Of a stretch of 64,000 nucleotides of DNA, positions 7,675-17,183 are shown one piece after another. The DNA is from Planctomycetaceae bacterium. GTDB taxonomy: Bacteria; Planctomycetota; Phycisphaerae; SM23-33. The notes below the pieces were generated by a model. The model saw nothing but the letters and a program-made list of their open reading frames with translations. It had not been told where the DNA came from and did not search any database. Numbering within the stretch: position 1 is the first letter of the stretch; each line of letters starts with the position of its first letter. Both the position numbers and the translations under genes were made by a program. The stretch lies in assembly GCA_039680605.1 (NCBI GenBank), contig JBDKTA010000004.1, positions 124,001 through 188,000 of the forward strand. Direction: 5' to 3'.

Positions 7675-7739
7675 GCTACTGTACTCCAAGCCGGCGGCTT
7701 TGGGCTATCCCGGTTTCACGACATTGGCTGCCGCGCCCA

Positions 7740-7768
7740 TTGACAGCCGCCCCACGTTGCTCTACGTT
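7740..7768 (+). promoter_or_regulatory. Candidate promoter of the MoxR-DUF58 operon
   Basis: A perfect TTGACA at 7740-7745 is followed after 17 bases by TACGTT (7763-7768), 44 bases before the first gene of the operon. A TATCCT at 7779-7784 is an alternative -10 without a matching -35. Confidence 0.45.
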
Positions 7769-7812
7769 TGTGGGCTGCTATCCTCTCTGGGCCTGTGTGA
7801 AAGGAATTACGG

Positions 7813-8442
7813 GTGGACTGGTACTACGCTAACGGCGGCGTGCAGAGCGGGCCTGTGTCGCAGGAGACCTTTCAGTCGCTGGTCGACAACGGCACCATTA
7901 CCGTCAACACGCTGGTATGGCGCCAGGGCATGGCCAACTGGCAGACGTGGAGCGCCCTGCAGGCGTCCGAATCGGCTGCCCAGTCGTCGGCAGAACCGCC
8001 GCGCCAGCAGCTTTGCAGCCGGTGCGGGCTGTACTGCTCGAGCGACGACATGATCCAGTACCAGGGGCGGTGGATCTGCGCCACGTGCAAACCGGCGTTT
8101 ATTCAGCAGGTGCAGGAAGGCGCCCCCGTGGCGCCGCCGGTACAGGGTCCCTGGGCGATGGGCGAGCGCAACAGCGGGTACGCCGTCGCCTCGCTGGTGC
8201 TGGGGATTCTGGCGATCCCGACGTGCCTCTGCTACGGTCTGCCCGGAGTCATCTGCGGGATCCTGGCGGTGGTCTTCTCGAGCATGGCCCAGCGCCAGAT
8301 CGAGGCTGGCGGCGTTTCGGCCTCGTCGGCGGGCCTGGCCAAAGCGGGCAAGATCTGCGGTTGGATCGGCCTGGGTCTGAGTTTGGTGGCCGTGATCGGG
8401 ATCGTCATCGCCTTTGTGGTTGCCGCGGCAAGCCATCCATGA
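7813..8442 (+). CDS. GYF_2-domain, zinc-ribbon membrane protein with DUF4190-like C-terminus
   Basis: A 209-aa protein that opens with WYYANGGVQSGPVSQETF, a GYF_2 fold that usually acts as a peptide-binding or regulatory module. It continues with LVWRQGMANWQTW (about 35-50), then a zinc ribbon (CSRCGLYC at 73-80 and CATC near 97). The C-terminal half has two hydrophobic helices (about 122-150 and 178-203) around a glycine-rich linker, like DUF4190 proteins. Start is GTG with AAAGGAA upstream. It opens the ten-gene operon, and its stop overlaps the next start (ATGA). Confidence 0.85.
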   Translation: MDWYYANGGVQSGPVSQETFQSLVDNGTITVNTLVWRQGMANWQTWSALQASESAAQSSAEPPRQQLCSRCGLYCSSDDMIQYQGRWICATCKPAFIQQVQEGAPVAPPVQGPWAMGERNSGYAVASLVLGILAIPTCLCYGLPGVICGILAVVFSSMAQRQIEAGGVSASSAGLAKAGKICGWIGLGLSLVAVIGIVIAFVVAAASHP

Positions 8443-9032
8443 GCCTGGGATCACACATCGCTCCCGAGAGCGTCGTTCGCTGCGGCAAGTGCTACTCGCC
8501 GCTGCCGGCGGAGGCGTGCAATCGCTCCGACGCCACCCGCTGCCCATCCTGCGGCACGGCGCAGATGGCATGGGTGTTCCCTGCCGCGCAGCGCCCGCAC
8601 GAGGCCGGCCGCAGCGGACGCACACTGCTGGGCGAGGACCAGGCAAGTTGTTTCTATCATCCCAATAAGCAGGCGTCGGTTCCCTGTGACCGGTGCGGGC
8701 GGTTCCTGTGCGACCTCTGCGACGTGCGGGTGGGGCAGCATCATTACTGCCCGCAGTGCCTGGACCAGCCGGCCCAGGGCATGGTGGACCTGCAGAACTC
8801 GCGGGTGCTCTACGACAAGATCTGCCTGAGCGTGGCGATCCTCCCGCTGGCGCTGGGGGTGTTTCCTTCGCTGCTGGGCGCTCCTGCCGCGGTGGTGCTA
8901 TGCTTCATCTTCTGGCGGCGCCCGCCGAGCATGCTCGGCGGCAGCGGCGCGCGGCGCCTTCTGGCGCTGGTGCTGGGGGCCGTGCAGATCTTCTGCTGGA
9001 CCTGGTACTTCTACGTTCTCGCGGGGTCATGA
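8439..9032 (+). CDS. B-box-type zinc-finger membrane protein
   Basis: A 197-aa protein. The N-terminal half has two paired Cys clusters (CGKC and CPSCG, about 15-40), then a B-box-like finger starting CFYHPNKQASVPCDRCG and continuing through CDLCDV and HHYCPQC (about 70-112). Two hydrophobic segments lie at about 129-155 and 170-193. It is translationally coupled to both neighbours by ATGA overlaps. The B-box/zinc-finger N-terminus suggests a cytoplasmic protein-interaction head on a membrane anchor. No specific function is recognised. Confidence 0.8.
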   Translation: MSLGSHIAPESVVRCGKCYSPLPAEACNRSDATRCPSCGTAQMAWVFPAAQRPHEAGRSGRTLLGEDQASCFYHPNKQASVPCDRCGRFLCDLCDVRVGQHHYCPQCLDQPAQGMVDLQNSRVLYDKICLSVAILPLALGVFPSLLGAPAAVVLCFIFWRRPPSMLGGSGARRLLALVLGAVQIFCWTWYFYVLAGS

Positions 9033-9511
9033 CCATGGAAAAAGGCTACAGACGCGCGCCGGGGTCCGCCCGCATGGGGCGCAGCCGACTGCTGCAGGGC
9101 GACGACCACCTGCTGTCGGTGACATGCGCGTTGTATTGGCCTTTTGTCGAAGAATACCGGCGTTTCTTCTTCAAAGACATCCGCGCCGTCACGGTCCACC
9201 AGACCTCCATGGGCACGTGGCGCAGCGTCGTCTTTGCGGTTCTGGCCCTGGTGCTGCTGCCTTGGCCCTTCGTCGCCAACGACCGCTGGGCGCGGCTGAT
9301 CCTGGTGATTCCGCCGGCCCTGTTCATGCTGGCGCTGGCATACAATATCGCTGCCGGGGCGACGTGTTGCTGCAGGGTCCACACCGCCGTACAATCGAGG
9401 GTGTTGGGCGCGCTGGGGCGAATGCGCCAGGCGCGCACGTTTCTTCGCACGATGGGGCCGCTGATCCAGAGCCATCAGCAGGCCGCCTCGCCGGGGCTGA
9501 CAACGCCATGA
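9029..9511 (+). CDS. Small membrane protein of unknown function
   Basis: A 160-aa protein with a basic N-terminus, a region that resembles a membrane-bound PH-like start (VTCALYWPFVEEYRRFFFKDI, here split for brevity), and two hydrophobic helices at about 68-82 and 92-112. The tail holds a CCC run near residue 117 and a basic helix. Starts at 9029 (overlapping the previous stop) or 9035. No family was recognised. Its conserved position in the operon is the only functional hint. Confidence 0.7.
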   Translation: MTMEKGYRRAPGSARMGRSRLLQGDDHLLSVTCALYWPFVEEYRRFFFKDIRAVTVHQTSMGTWRSVVFAVLALVLLPWPFVANDRWARLILVIPPALFMLALAYNIAAGATCCCRVHTAVQSRVLGALGRMRQARTFLRTMGPLIQSHQQAASPGLTTP

Positions 9512-9801
9512 CTGTCTTGACTCATCAGCGCTGCTTCCACCACGCCTCGCGCGAGGCGGCGGCGCGCTGCCCGCAGTGCCGGCGGTTTTTCTGCCGCGAG
9601 TGCGTGACCGAACACGACGGGCGCGTGATCTGCGCCGCCTGCCTGGCGGCCATGATGAACCCGCCGCGGCGGGGCAGCGGGCTGTTGGCCGGGGCGGCTG
9701 CAACGCTGCTGGCGATGATGAGCCTGCTGATCGCATGGATGTTCTTTCACTACCTGGGCGCCGTCCTGCAGAGGCTGCCCGACACGTTCCACGGCGGCTG
9801 A
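9508..9801 (+). CDS. Short B-box zinc-finger membrane protein
   Basis: A 97-aa protein with a B-box-like finger in its first 45 residues (CFHH, CPQCRRFFCREC, CAAC) followed by one hydrophobic helix (about 57-85). It looks like a shortened version of the protein at 8439 and may have arisen from it by duplication. Its start overlaps the previous stop by ATGA. Confidence 0.75.
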   Translation: MTVLTHQRCFHHASREAAARCPQCRRFFCRECVTEHDGRVICAACLAAMMNPPRRGSGLLAGAAATLLAMMSLLIAWMFFHYLGAVLQRLPDTFHGG

Positions 9802-9816
9802 AGCGGCGGTTTGTGC

Positions 9817-11661
9817 ATGAGTATCGCATCGCATAGCGCGTCTTCGCGGGCGGCGGTTTCGCCGCAGAAGCGCCGCGCGCGATCGGCCCCCACGGCGCTG
9901 CAGATGGTCGAAGAGTCCATCCACCTGCTGCGAGTGGCCTCGCCGGCGACGCTGGGGCGGTACTACGCCGGAGCCCTGCCCTTCATCGCGGCGCTGCTGT
10001 ATTTCTGGTCGGACATGCTCTACGCCAACAGCGCCGCCCAGCGATGCACCCCCATGGCCCTGGGGCTGGCGCTGCTGTACCTGTGGATGAAACTCTGGCA
10101 GGGGGCGTTCTGCCGGCGCCTGATGGTCGCGGTGCATAACGGCGGGCAATCGCCAGCCGCACCGCAAGGGGCGCCCGCGGCGTTCAACTTCCGCGCCGCT
10201 GCCCGGACGGCGGTTCTCCACGCGATCGTTCAACCGCTGCAGTTGCTCCTGCCCGCCATCCCGCTGATGATGATCGCCGGCGAGAACAACGTTACGGCCG
10301 CATTCGTCATGCTGGTGGTGCTGCCGTGGTCGGTCGCGGCCTGGGGGCTGCTGGCGTGGCTGTACGCGTACTGCCAGAACCTGCTGGCGCTGGCGGGGGC
10401 GGGGCAGTCAGCCGCGGCGGTGCTGCGCCAGGCGTGGCGGGCGGTATTTTTCAGCTTCTCAACGCACGCCGCGACGCTGCTGATCCTGTCGCTGATGACA
10501 TGCGTGGTCTTCATCAACGTCTGCATCACCCTGGCGATGTTGCCGTACCTGCTGCGGATGCTCACCGGATGGGAGACATCGCTGACGCTCAGCGTCGGGT
10601 CGCTGCTGAACACGACGTTCTTCGCCATCGCCGCGGCACTGACGTTCCTGTGCGTCGATCCGCTCGTCAAAGCTCTGTACGTGCTGCGGTGCTTTTACGG
10701 CCAGGCGCGATTCACCGGGCAGGACCTGCTGGCCCAGGTTCGCCGCCAGGCCCTGCGCCGCCGCAGCGCCGCGCTGGTGGTGGTCGCGGTGGTTTTTACG
10801 ATCGGGCTGGCCGCCGGCCCAAGCATGGGCGAGACCCCCATGCCACACAACGGGACCGCCTCGCGGGCCGATCAGCTCGATCAGAGCATCGACAAGACCC
10901 TCCAGCGCAGCGAATACGACTGGCGCAGCCCCAATGAAAACAAAGCCGACAAGAGCGATGCGGCCTCGTTCTTCGACTGGTTGACCCGGAAGACCGATGG
11001 GTTCTTCCAGGTTGTGCGCAAGTTGTGGGAGGATTTTCGCCAGTGGCTGCGCGAGCTTGGGCAGGACCCGCCATCGCGTGAGGGCAGGCATTCGCCCGCC
11101 CGCCAAAGCGAGGACAATAGCGGGGGCGGTGGCGGCGGGATGGACCTCAGCGGCGGCGAAGCGGCTCTCAAGCTGCTGCTCTACGGGGCCATCGGCGTGG
11201 TCGCCGTGGCCGTTATCGTTCTGGCCGTCAAGTTGATCCGGGCGCGGCGGAAGAAAGATGATGACGACGCCGAAGCGCCCGCCGCCGCCAGCGAGGCGGC
11301 CCCGGACGTGGCCGACGAGACCGTCACCGCCGACGCCCTCAGCGAAGACGGGTGGATGTCGATGGCCGCCGAGCTGCTGGCCCGCGGAGAACTGCGCCTG
11401 GCGCTGCGGGCGATGTACCTGGCCAGCCTCAAGCAGCTCGCCCAGCGCGGGCTGATCCGAATTCAAAAGTTCAAGAGCAACCAGGACTATCGCCGCGAAT
11501 TGCAGCGCCGCGAGCACGTGGCCGGCGAACTGCTGGGCGCCTTCGGCGAAAACGTCGACCTCTTCGAGTACACCTGGTACGGCCTCCACGACGTCAGCGA
11601 GACCATGCTGGGCACCTTCACCGCCAACCAGGAAAGGATGCGCTCGCATGTCGAAGCTTGA
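9817..11661 (+). CDS. Large membrane protein with C-terminal DUF4129-like domain
   Basis: A 614-aa protein. The first half is a polytopic membrane region with about five to seven hydrophobic helices. It is followed by a helix near 322-337, a soluble charged stretch rich in Gly/Asp, a further transmembrane helix near 455-475, and a C-terminal DUF4129-like domain (MAAELLARGELRLALRAMYL and the FGENVDLFEYTWYGLHDV end). DUF4129 proteins commonly accompany MoxR and DUF58 genes. A palindromic repeat (10823-10845) is inserted in frame just after the membrane region and encodes SMGETPMP. Start is ATG 9817; an upstream TTG is less likely. Confidence 0.85.
   Translation: MSIASHSASSRAAVSPQKRRARSAPTALQMVEESIHLLRVASPATLGRYYAGALPFIAALLYFWSDMLYANSAAQRCTPMALGLALLYLWMKLWQGAFCRRLMVAVHNGGQSPAAPQGAPAAFNFRAAARTAVLHAIVQPLQLLLPAIPLMMIAGENNVTAAFVMLVVLPWSVAAWGLLAWLYAYCQNLLALAGAGQSAAAVLRQAWRAVFFSFSTHAATLLILSLMTCVVFINVCITLAMLPYLLRMLTGWETSLTLSVGSLLNTTFFAIAAALTFLCVDPLVKALYVLRCFYGQARFTGQDLLAQVRRQALRRRSAALVVVAVVFTIGLAAGPSMGETPMPHNGTASRADQLDQSIDKTLQRSEYDWRSPNENKADKSDAASFFDWLTRKTDGFFQVVRKLWEDFRQWLRELGQDPPSREGRHSPARQSEDNSGGGGGGMDLSGGEAALKLLLYGAIGVVAVAVIVLAVKLIRARRKKDDDDAEAPAAASEAAPDVADETVTADALSEDGWMSMAAELLARGELRLALRAMYLASLKQLAQRGLIRIQKFKSNQDYRRELQRREHVAGELLGAFGENVDLFEYTWYGLHDVSETMLGTFTANQERMRSHVEA
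10823..10845. repeat. Single ATGGGC palindrome inside the DUF4129 gene
   Basis: The unit reads GCATGGGCGAGACCCCCATG then CCA. It is one hairpin of the family clustered in rsmA and encodes SMGETPMP, identical to eight residues of the rsmA insertion. It stays in frame. Confidence 0.8.
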
Positions 11662-12931
11662 TCGCGTCCTGCGCGTGGCGGTGCTGCTGGGAGCCGTGGG
11701 GTTCGCCGCGGCCATGCTCGACCTGCTCCTGGGGCGCCTCGGTCGCGGCGACGTGTACCCGCCCTACTCCTCCTACCGCGCCGACCCGATGGGCACCAAG
11801 GCGCTCTACGACAGCCTCGCGAGCCTGCCGGGCCTGTCGGTCGAACGCAACCTCGACGCCCTGGAGCGGTTCTCCGGCGGCCAAGGCCAGATGATGATCC
11901 TCGCCGGCGAGGCCGGCAACCGGTTCGACCGCTGGCAGGACGCCGCCGCCGTCGAAAGGCTCGAACGTTTTGTCAACGCCGGCGGGCGGCTGGTGATTGC
12001 CCTGGTGCATCACCGCGACGCGTGGTCGGACTTCGATTGGGACCACCGCCCCACCTCGCGCCCCGCTCGCAGCAAGAGCCGCCCCGCCTCCGACAAAAGC
12101 ACAACCGCCCCCGCCGAGCCCAAGGACGACGAACCGTCAGACGTCGAGCTGGGCCCGCGATGGGGATTCGCCGTCGGCGTCGCCACCGCCCCGCAAGCGG
12201 AACTGCGCGGCCGCAAGGACACGCGGCACGGCGTGGCTAGCCGAGAGGCCCGCCGCATCGCCGCGCTGGGCACCGAAGAGAGCGTGAGCTGGTTGGGCGG
12301 GCTGCACCTGGAGCCCAAGGACCCGCTCTGGAAGGTGATTTATCGCACCGATGCCGGCGCGGCGATCATCGAGCGTCCCATGGGTCGCGGCTGGCTGGTG
12401 CTGTGCAGCGACAGTTTTTTTCTCAGCAACGAGGGCTTGCGCCACCGCCGCAATCCGCGGCTGCTGGCGTGGCTGATCGGCGCCTCGGCGCGGTCGGTGA
12501 TTTTCGACGAGACGCACCTGGGGATCCAGTCGGACCTGACGGTGATGGCGTTGATGCGCCGTCACAATCTCCAGACCGCCCTGGCGGCGCTGGCGGTGGT
12601 GGCGGGGCTTTATCTGTGGCGGAGCCTGTCGCACCTGGGCCCGGTGACGCGCCCCGAGGGCGCCATCGACACCGGGGCCGTCGCCGGCCGCGACTCCATC
12701 AGCGCCCTGGTGAGCCTGTTGCGCCGCGCCATCGGTCGGCGCGACCTGTTGACGATGTGCGTTCGCGAATGGTCGCGCCCGACCAAGGCCGCCTCAACGG
12801 TCTCGGCGGGCGAGGCGTCCGACGCCCGGGCGGCGCAGTTGCGCGCCGCGGCGGCGGCAGCCGGCGCCGACGATCGCACACTCGTCAACGCCTACAAAAC
12901 TATGTGCCGGATTCTGGCAGAGAGGAAGTGA
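11648..12931 (+). CDS. DUF4350-type membrane-anchored protein
   Basis: A 427-aa protein with an N-terminal transmembrane helix (about 9-30). An extracytoplasmic domain follows that begins with the DUF4350-like [18 protein letters not shown] and has an inner core with GGRLVIAL near 110 and [19 protein letters not shown] near 247. A second transmembrane helix lies near 305-325, followed by a cytoplasmic tail. In other bacteria DUF4350 proteins neighbour MoxR/DUF58 pairs and are thought to serve in envelope or stress functions (family knowledge, mechanism unknown). It overlaps the previous gene by 14 bases. Confidence 0.85.
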   Translation: MSKLDRVLRVAVLLGAVGFAAAMLDLLLGRLGRGDVYPPYSSYRADPMGTKALYDSLASLPGLSVERNLDALERFSGGQGQMMILAGEAGNRFDRWQDAAAVERLERFVNAGGRLVIALVHHRDAWSDFDWDHRPTSRPARSKSRPASDKSTTAPAEPKDDEPSDVELGPRWGFAVGVATAPQAELRGRKDTRHGVASREARRIAALGTEESVSWLGGLHLEPKDPLWKVIYRTDAGAAIIERPMGRGWLVLCSDSFFLSNEGLRHRRNPRLLAWLIGASARSVIFDETHLGIQSDLTVMALMRRHNLQTALAALAVVAGLYLWRSLSHLGPVTRPEGAIDTGAVAGRDSISALVSLLRRAIGRRDLLTMCVREWSRPTKAASTVSAGEASDARAAQLRAAAAAAGADDRTLVNAYKTMCRILAERK

Positions 12932-12935
12932 CTTT

Positions 12936-13901
12936 ATGGACGTGTCCGTGAAAGAGTTGCTGGACGTACTGGCCGCCGCCCGCGCCGAGGTGGGCAAGGT
13001 CATCATCGGGCAGCAGCAGGTGATCGACCACGCGCTGATCGTAATCTTCAGCGGCAACCACGCGCTGGTCGAGGGCGTACCGGGCGTGGCCAAGACGCTG
13101 CTGGTGCGGTGCCTGGCGCGCGTGCTCGGCTGCGAGTTCGGACGCATCCAGTTCACGCCCGACCTGATGCCCACCGACATCACCGGCACCAACGTCTTCG
13201 ACTTCCAGAATCACCAGTTCACGCTGGTCAAGGGGCCGGTCTTCACCAGCTTTCTGCTGGCCGACGAGATCAACCGCGCCCCGGCCAAGACGCAGGCCGC
13301 CCTGCTGCAGGCCATGCAGGAGCGCCGCGTCACCATCGACCGCCAGACGCACGAACTGGGCGACAACTTCACCGTCTTCGCCACGCAGAACCCCATCGAG
13401 TACGAAGGCACCTACCCGCTGCCCGAGGCCCAGAAAGACCGCTTCATGCTCAAGATCATGATGGACTGCCCCGCACGGGCGGAGGAACTGGCTTTGGCGC
13501 GGCGGATGCTCGGGCCCGACTCGCCCGAGACAGTTCTGGACGCCGGCGGCGTGGCGGCCGTCATCCAGGGCAGCCACCTGAAGGCGTTTCGCCGCTGCCT
13601 GCAGACCATCACCGTCAAGGACGACCTGCTGGCGTACGTCGTCGACGTCGTGCGCGGGACGCGCGAGCACGAGAGCGTGCTGGTGGGCGCCGGCCCGCGC
13701 GGAACGCAGGCGCTGCTGGCAGCCGCCCGCGCCCGCGCGGCCATCGTCGGGCGCGACTTCGTCACCCCCGATGACGTGCGGGACATGGCCGGCCCTGCCC
13801 TGCAGCACCGCCTGATCCTGCGCCCCGAGTACGAGATCGAAGGGCTGACCGTCGAGGAAGTGATCTCGCGGATTCTTCAAGGACTCACGGTACCGCGCTG
13901 A
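12936..13901 (+). CDS. MoxR-family AAA+ ATPase
   Basis: A 321-aa MoxR ATPase with Walker A GVPGVAKT (47-54), Walker [11 protein letters not shown] (D110, E111), sensor-1 TQNP near 150 and the MoxR signature [14 protein letters not shown] near 157. MoxR ATPases act as chaperone-like remodelers that load or activate partner proteins, often with VWA or DUF58 proteins encoded next door. AGAGGAAG precedes the start. The stop overlaps the DUF58 start (TGATG). Confidence 0.95.
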   Translation: MDVSVKELLDVLAAARAEVGKVIIGQQQVIDHALIVIFSGNHALVEGVPGVAKTLLVRCLARVLGCEFGRIQFTPDLMPTDITGTNVFDFQNHQFTLVKGPVFTSFLLADEINRAPAKTQAALLQAMQERRVTIDRQTHELGDNFTVFATQNPIEYEGTYPLPEAQKDRFMLKIMMDCPARAEELALARRMLGPDSPETVLDAGGVAAVIQGSHLKAFRRCLQTITVKDDLLAYVVDVVRGTREHESVLVGAGPRGTQALLAAARARAAIVGRDFVTPDDVRDMAGPALQHRLILRPEYEIEGLTVEEVISRILQGLTVPR

Positions 13902-15271
13902 TGGCCCCGCAGAACCGACTGATCTGGCTGGTCGCATTGACCGCCGTCCCGCTGACGGTGGCGGCGGCGCTGTCGCCGGCGATGGCGACGGCGGTGATCG
14001 TCATCGTGGCGATCGTGATGGTGATCGCCGCCGGCGACGCCGCCGCGGGGATCGGCATCTTTGCCGGCCTGACCGTCAGCGCCCCGCGCGGCGCGCGCCT
14101 GACGCGCGACGCCGAGGGCAAGATTGAGCTGGCGGTGATCGACCGGCGCGGGCGGGCCCTGCGCCTGCGGGCGGTCCTGGCGCTGCCGCCGGAGATCTCG
14201 TGCCCGCAGGCCGACATCGCGTTCAGACTCAAGCCCCAGCCCGCAGGCCCCAGCAGCGCCTACGCCGTCTGGGACTGCCGCCCTGCCCGGCGCGGGCGGT
14301 TCATCCTCGAGACCTGCTGGGTCGAGACGCCCTCGCCGCTGGGCCTGTGGGCGATGCGCAAGGCTTTGCCCGTCCGCGTCGAGGTCAGCGTGTACCCCAA
14401 CCTGGGCGCCGAGCGCCGCAGCGTGGCGGCCCTTTTCCTCAACCGCGGCGGCTACGGCATTCACGCCCAGCGCCAGATCGGCCAGGGACGCGACTTCGAG
14501 AAACTCCGCGCGTACATTCCCGGCGACAGCTACGCCGACATTCACTGGAAGGCCACCGCCAAGCGCGGGCGCCCCGTCACCAAGATCTACCAGATCGAGC
14601 GCACACAGGAAGTGTACGTGCTGATCGACTCGTCGCGCCTCAGCGGGCGGGCCATCGCGGTGCCCGGGGTTCCGCGGGGCGACGGCCTGGAGGACCTGGG
14701 CGGCACGACGAACATGCTCGAGCGGTTCGTGACGGCCTCGCTGGTGCTGGCGATGGCCGCCCAGCGCCAGGGCGACCTGCTGGGCCTGCTGACGTTCACG
14801 ACGCAGGTGGACCGCTTCCTGAGCGCCCGGGGCGGTCGCGGGCATTTCCGCGCCTGTCGCGACACGCTGCTGAATGTCCAGCCCAGCGCCGTGACGCCGG
14901 ATTTCGGCGAGCTGTTCTCGTTTGTCCGCACCCGCCTGCGCCGCCGGGCGCTGCTGATCATCCTGACCAACCTCGACGACCCGATCATCGCCGAGCAGTT
15001 CGCCCATCACGTGCAGGTCGTTTCCCGCCAGCACCTGGTGCTGGTCAGCTCGCTGAAGAACCCCGACGTGGCGCCGCTGTTCGAGCGCGAAGCCGCCAGC
15101 GTCGAGGAGATCTACGCCGGCCTGGGCGGGCACCTGCAGTGGCGGCGCCTGCGCGAGCTGGAGTGGACGCTGCGCCGCCGCGGGATCAACTTCCACCAGC
15201 TCAACAACGAAACCCTCAGCGCCCAACTGATCTCGCAATACGTCGCCGTCAAGCAGAGGCAGCTCCTGTGA
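13901..15271 (+). CDS. DUF58 protein (VWA-like fold, MoxR partner)
   Basis: A 456-aa protein with two N-terminal hydrophobic helices (about 5-45), a beta-rich domain and the DUF58 core. The signature [20 protein letters not shown] is followed by [12 protein letters not shown] near 200. A VWA-like stretch starts [13 protein letters not shown] near 240, with a degenerate metal site. DUF58 proteins are nearly always paired with MoxR and are inferred to be its substrate or adaptor at the membrane. The start overlaps the moxR-like stop and the end overlaps the next start (GTGA). Confidence 0.92.
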   Translation: MAPQNRLIWLVALTAVPLTVAAALSPAMATAVIVIVAIVMVIAAGDAAAGIGIFAGLTVSAPRGARLTRDAEGKIELAVIDRRGRALRLRAVLALPPEISCPQADIAFRLKPQPAGPSSAYAVWDCRPARRGRFILETCWVETPSPLGLWAMRKALPVRVEVSVYPNLGAERRSVAALFLNRGGYGIHAQRQIGQGRDFEKLRAYIPGDSYADIHWKATAKRGRPVTKIYQIERTQEVYVLIDSSRLSGRAIAVPGVPRGDGLEDLGGTTNMLERFVTASLVLAMAAQRQGDLLGLLTFTTQVDRFLSARGGRGHFRACRDTLLNVQPSAVTPDFGELFSFVRTRLRRRALLIILTNLDDPIIAEQFAHHVQVVSRQHLVLVSSLKNPDVAPLFEREAASVEEIYAGLGGHLQWRRLRELEWTLRRRGINFHQLNNETLSAQLISQYVAVKQRQLL

Positions 15272-16365
15272 TTATCGACTTGCGACAATTCGTGGACGCC
15301 GAACAGCCGTACTGGCAGCAGCTCGAGTCGATGCTGGGCATGCTCGAGACCGACCCGGCCTGGCGGCTGGTGCGCGTGGCACAGGCTTTCCAGCCTGTGA
15401 GCTCAGAACCTGTGGAGTCACAGCCTGGAAAGGCTGTGCCACTGGACCGGCTCGCCGCACAGATCGAGCAGGTGCGGCGCTTGCACTACCTCTACGAGCG
15501 CGCCTCGGCCGATTTGGCGCGCCTGGACACATTCTGCGCCGAACCGCAGCTTCGATCATACCTCGAGGCGCTGGTAGCCCGCGCGTACGCGGTGATCCAC
15601 GCCACCGCCGCCCCGCGCCGGCGCGTGCGGCCGCTGTTCTGGTTCCTCAACACCTTCCCGCAGACGTTCCGCAAACACATCAATGCGTTCTGGTTGTCGC
15701 TGGCGGTCTCGCTGGGCGCGGCGCTGATCGGGGCGCTGCTGACGGCCATCGACACCCAAGGCAAGCCGACAATCCTTCCCTTTGCCCATCTGCGTGGCGA
15801 CCCGCGCGACCGGGTCAAAGACGAAGAGCAGAAGGTGCAGAACCCCTTCGGCGGGCACAAGAGCGAAGCGGCCGGCATGTACATGACGCACAACACGCGC
15901 GTGTCGATCAACACGATGGCGCTGGGGATCACCTGGGGCGTCGGGACGATCCTGATGCTGTTCTACAACGGCTTGGTCCTGGGCTCGGTGACGCTGGACT
16001 ACTTCCGCGCCGGGCAGGGGACGTTCCTGGTCGGCTGGCTGCTGCCTCACGGGTCGATCGAACTGCCGGCGATCTTTCTGGCCGGACAGGCGGGCCTGGT
16101 GCTCGGCCGCGCCGTCATCGGCTGGGGCGACCGTCACCGCCTCTCGGCGCGGCTCAAGAGCATCGCGCCGGACCTGGTCACGCTGATCATCGGCGTGGCA
16201 ATCATGCTCGTCTGGGCCGGACTCATCGAGGCCTTCATCTCGCAGTACCACTGGCCGGTGCTGCCGTACTGGGCGAAGATCACCTTCGGGTGCCTGGAGT
16301 TGAGCGCCCTGGTGCTGCTGCTGGGCTTTTCCGGGCGCAGCGCCGCGGGGGCCGGCGATGTCTAG
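15268..16365 (+). CDS. SpoIIM-like (stage II sporulation M family) membrane protein with repeat insertion
   Basis: A 365-aa protein with GTG start overlapping the preceding TGA. The N-terminal cytoplasmic part is followed by about five or six transmembrane helices, and the family landmarks HNTRVSINTMALGITWG (near 218) and LPHGSIELPAIFLAGQAG (near 260) are clear. In sporulating bacteria SpoIIM works in engulfment; in non-sporulators this family is mostly seen in MoxR/DUF58 clusters, role unknown. Residues about 37-58 (AQAFQPVSSEPVESQPGKAV) are encoded by a 67-bp inverted repeat at 15376-15442 and are probably not ancestral. Confidence 0.88.
   Translation: MIIDLRQFVDAEQPYWQQLESMLGMLETDPAWRLVRVAQAFQPVSSEPVESQPGKAVPLDRLAAQIEQVRRLHYLYERASADLARLDTFCAEPQLRSYLEALVARAYAVIHATAAPRRRVRPLFWFLNTFPQTFRKHINAFWLSLAVSLGAALIGALLTAIDTQGKPTILPFAHLRGDPRDRVKDEEQKVQNPFGGHKSEAAGMYMTHNTRVSINTMALGITWGVGTILMLFYNGLVLGSVTLDYFRAGQGTFLVGWLLPHGSIELPAIFLAGQAGLVLGRAVIGWGDRHRLSARLKSIAPDLVTLIIGVAIMLVWAGLIEAFISQYHWPVLPYWAKITFGCLELSALVLLLGFSGRSAAGAGDV
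15376..15442. repeat. GTGG-flanked inverted hairpin pair inside the SpoIIM-like gene
   Basis: The left half is GTGG followed by CACAGGCTTTCCAGCCTGTG; the right half is CACAGCCTGGAAAGGCTGTG followed by CCAC (GTGG on the other strand). Each half folds alone and the two also pair with each other, a BIME-like layout. The same family is at 51646-51698. The insertion is in frame. Confidence 0.88.
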
Positions 16366-17170
16366 CCGCCGCACCAACACGCTGGTCATCCGCACGCCCG
16401 AAGGGTATGCGTTCTCGTATCCACTGGCCGGCCCGGTGGCGCGCATGCTCGCGTGGATCGTCGACCTGTTCGTCCAGGTGGTGCTGTTCATCGGCCTGGC
16501 GATGCTGCTGGGCCCGCTGACGCCGCTGCTGGGCGGGCTGGTGCAGGCCCTGTACGCGGTGCTGGTCTTCCTGGTGGGCATCGGGTACGCCACGGTGCTC
16601 GAATGGCGCTGGGGCGGACGCACGCTGGGCAAGAAGGCCCTGGGTCTGCGCGTGATGGACAACCAGGCCATGCCCCTGACCTTCAGCCAGGCGCTGATCC
16701 GCAACCTGCTGCGACCGGTCGACTCGCTGCCGCTGCTGTACCTCGTCGGCGGCCTGTCGATGCTCCTGACCCGCCACGCTCAGCGCCTGGGCGACCTGGC
16801 GGCAGGAACCGTCGTGGTCGCCTCCCCGCGCACGTACGAACCGGACCTCAGCGTCGTGCTGGCCGACGACAAGTTCAACTCCTTCCGCGCCTGGCCGGTT
16901 CTCGAAGCACGCCTGCGCCACAAGGTCTCAGCCGACGAAGCGCGCCTGGCGGCCCAGGCCATGCTCCGCCGCGAAACTCTCCACGCCGAAAACCGCCTGC
17001 AGGTCTTTACTGAACTGGCCGAATATTTTCAGACGCTCTCGCCCTTCCCCCAGGACGCCACCGACGGCTTGTCGAGCGAGCAGTACATCCGCAATATCGT
17101 CGACAGCCTCTACCGCCCCATGGTCGCCAAAGCCCAAGCGGCCGCCAAAAAATCGAAGAGCGAGAATTGA
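16358..17170 (+). CDS. RDD-family membrane protein
   Basis: A 270-aa protein. The RDD signature is visible as RMLAWIVDLFVQ (about 28-40), with membrane helices near 33-52, 58-80 and 128-140, and the typical GGRTLGKKALGLRVMD block near 87. A long charged cytoplasmic tail follows. RDD proteins are small transporter-like or accessory membrane proteins; some have been linked to cation exchange, but no substrate can be assigned. It overlaps the previous gene by eight bases and closes the operon. Confidence 0.88.
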   Translation: MSSRRTNTLVIRTPEGYAFSYPLAGPVARMLAWIVDLFVQVVLFIGLAMLLGPLTPLLGGLVQALYAVLVFLVGIGYATVLEWRWGGRTLGKKALGLRVMDNQAMPLTFSQALIRNLLRPVDSLPLLYLVGGLSMLLTRHAQRLGDLAAGTVVVASPRTYEPDLSVVLADDKFNSFRAWPVLEARLRHKVSADEARLAAQAMLRRETLHAENRLQVFTELAEYFQTLSPFPQDATDGLSSEQYIRNIVDSLYRPMVAKAQAAAKKSKSEN

Positions 17171-17183
17171 CCCCGGAGGAGGC

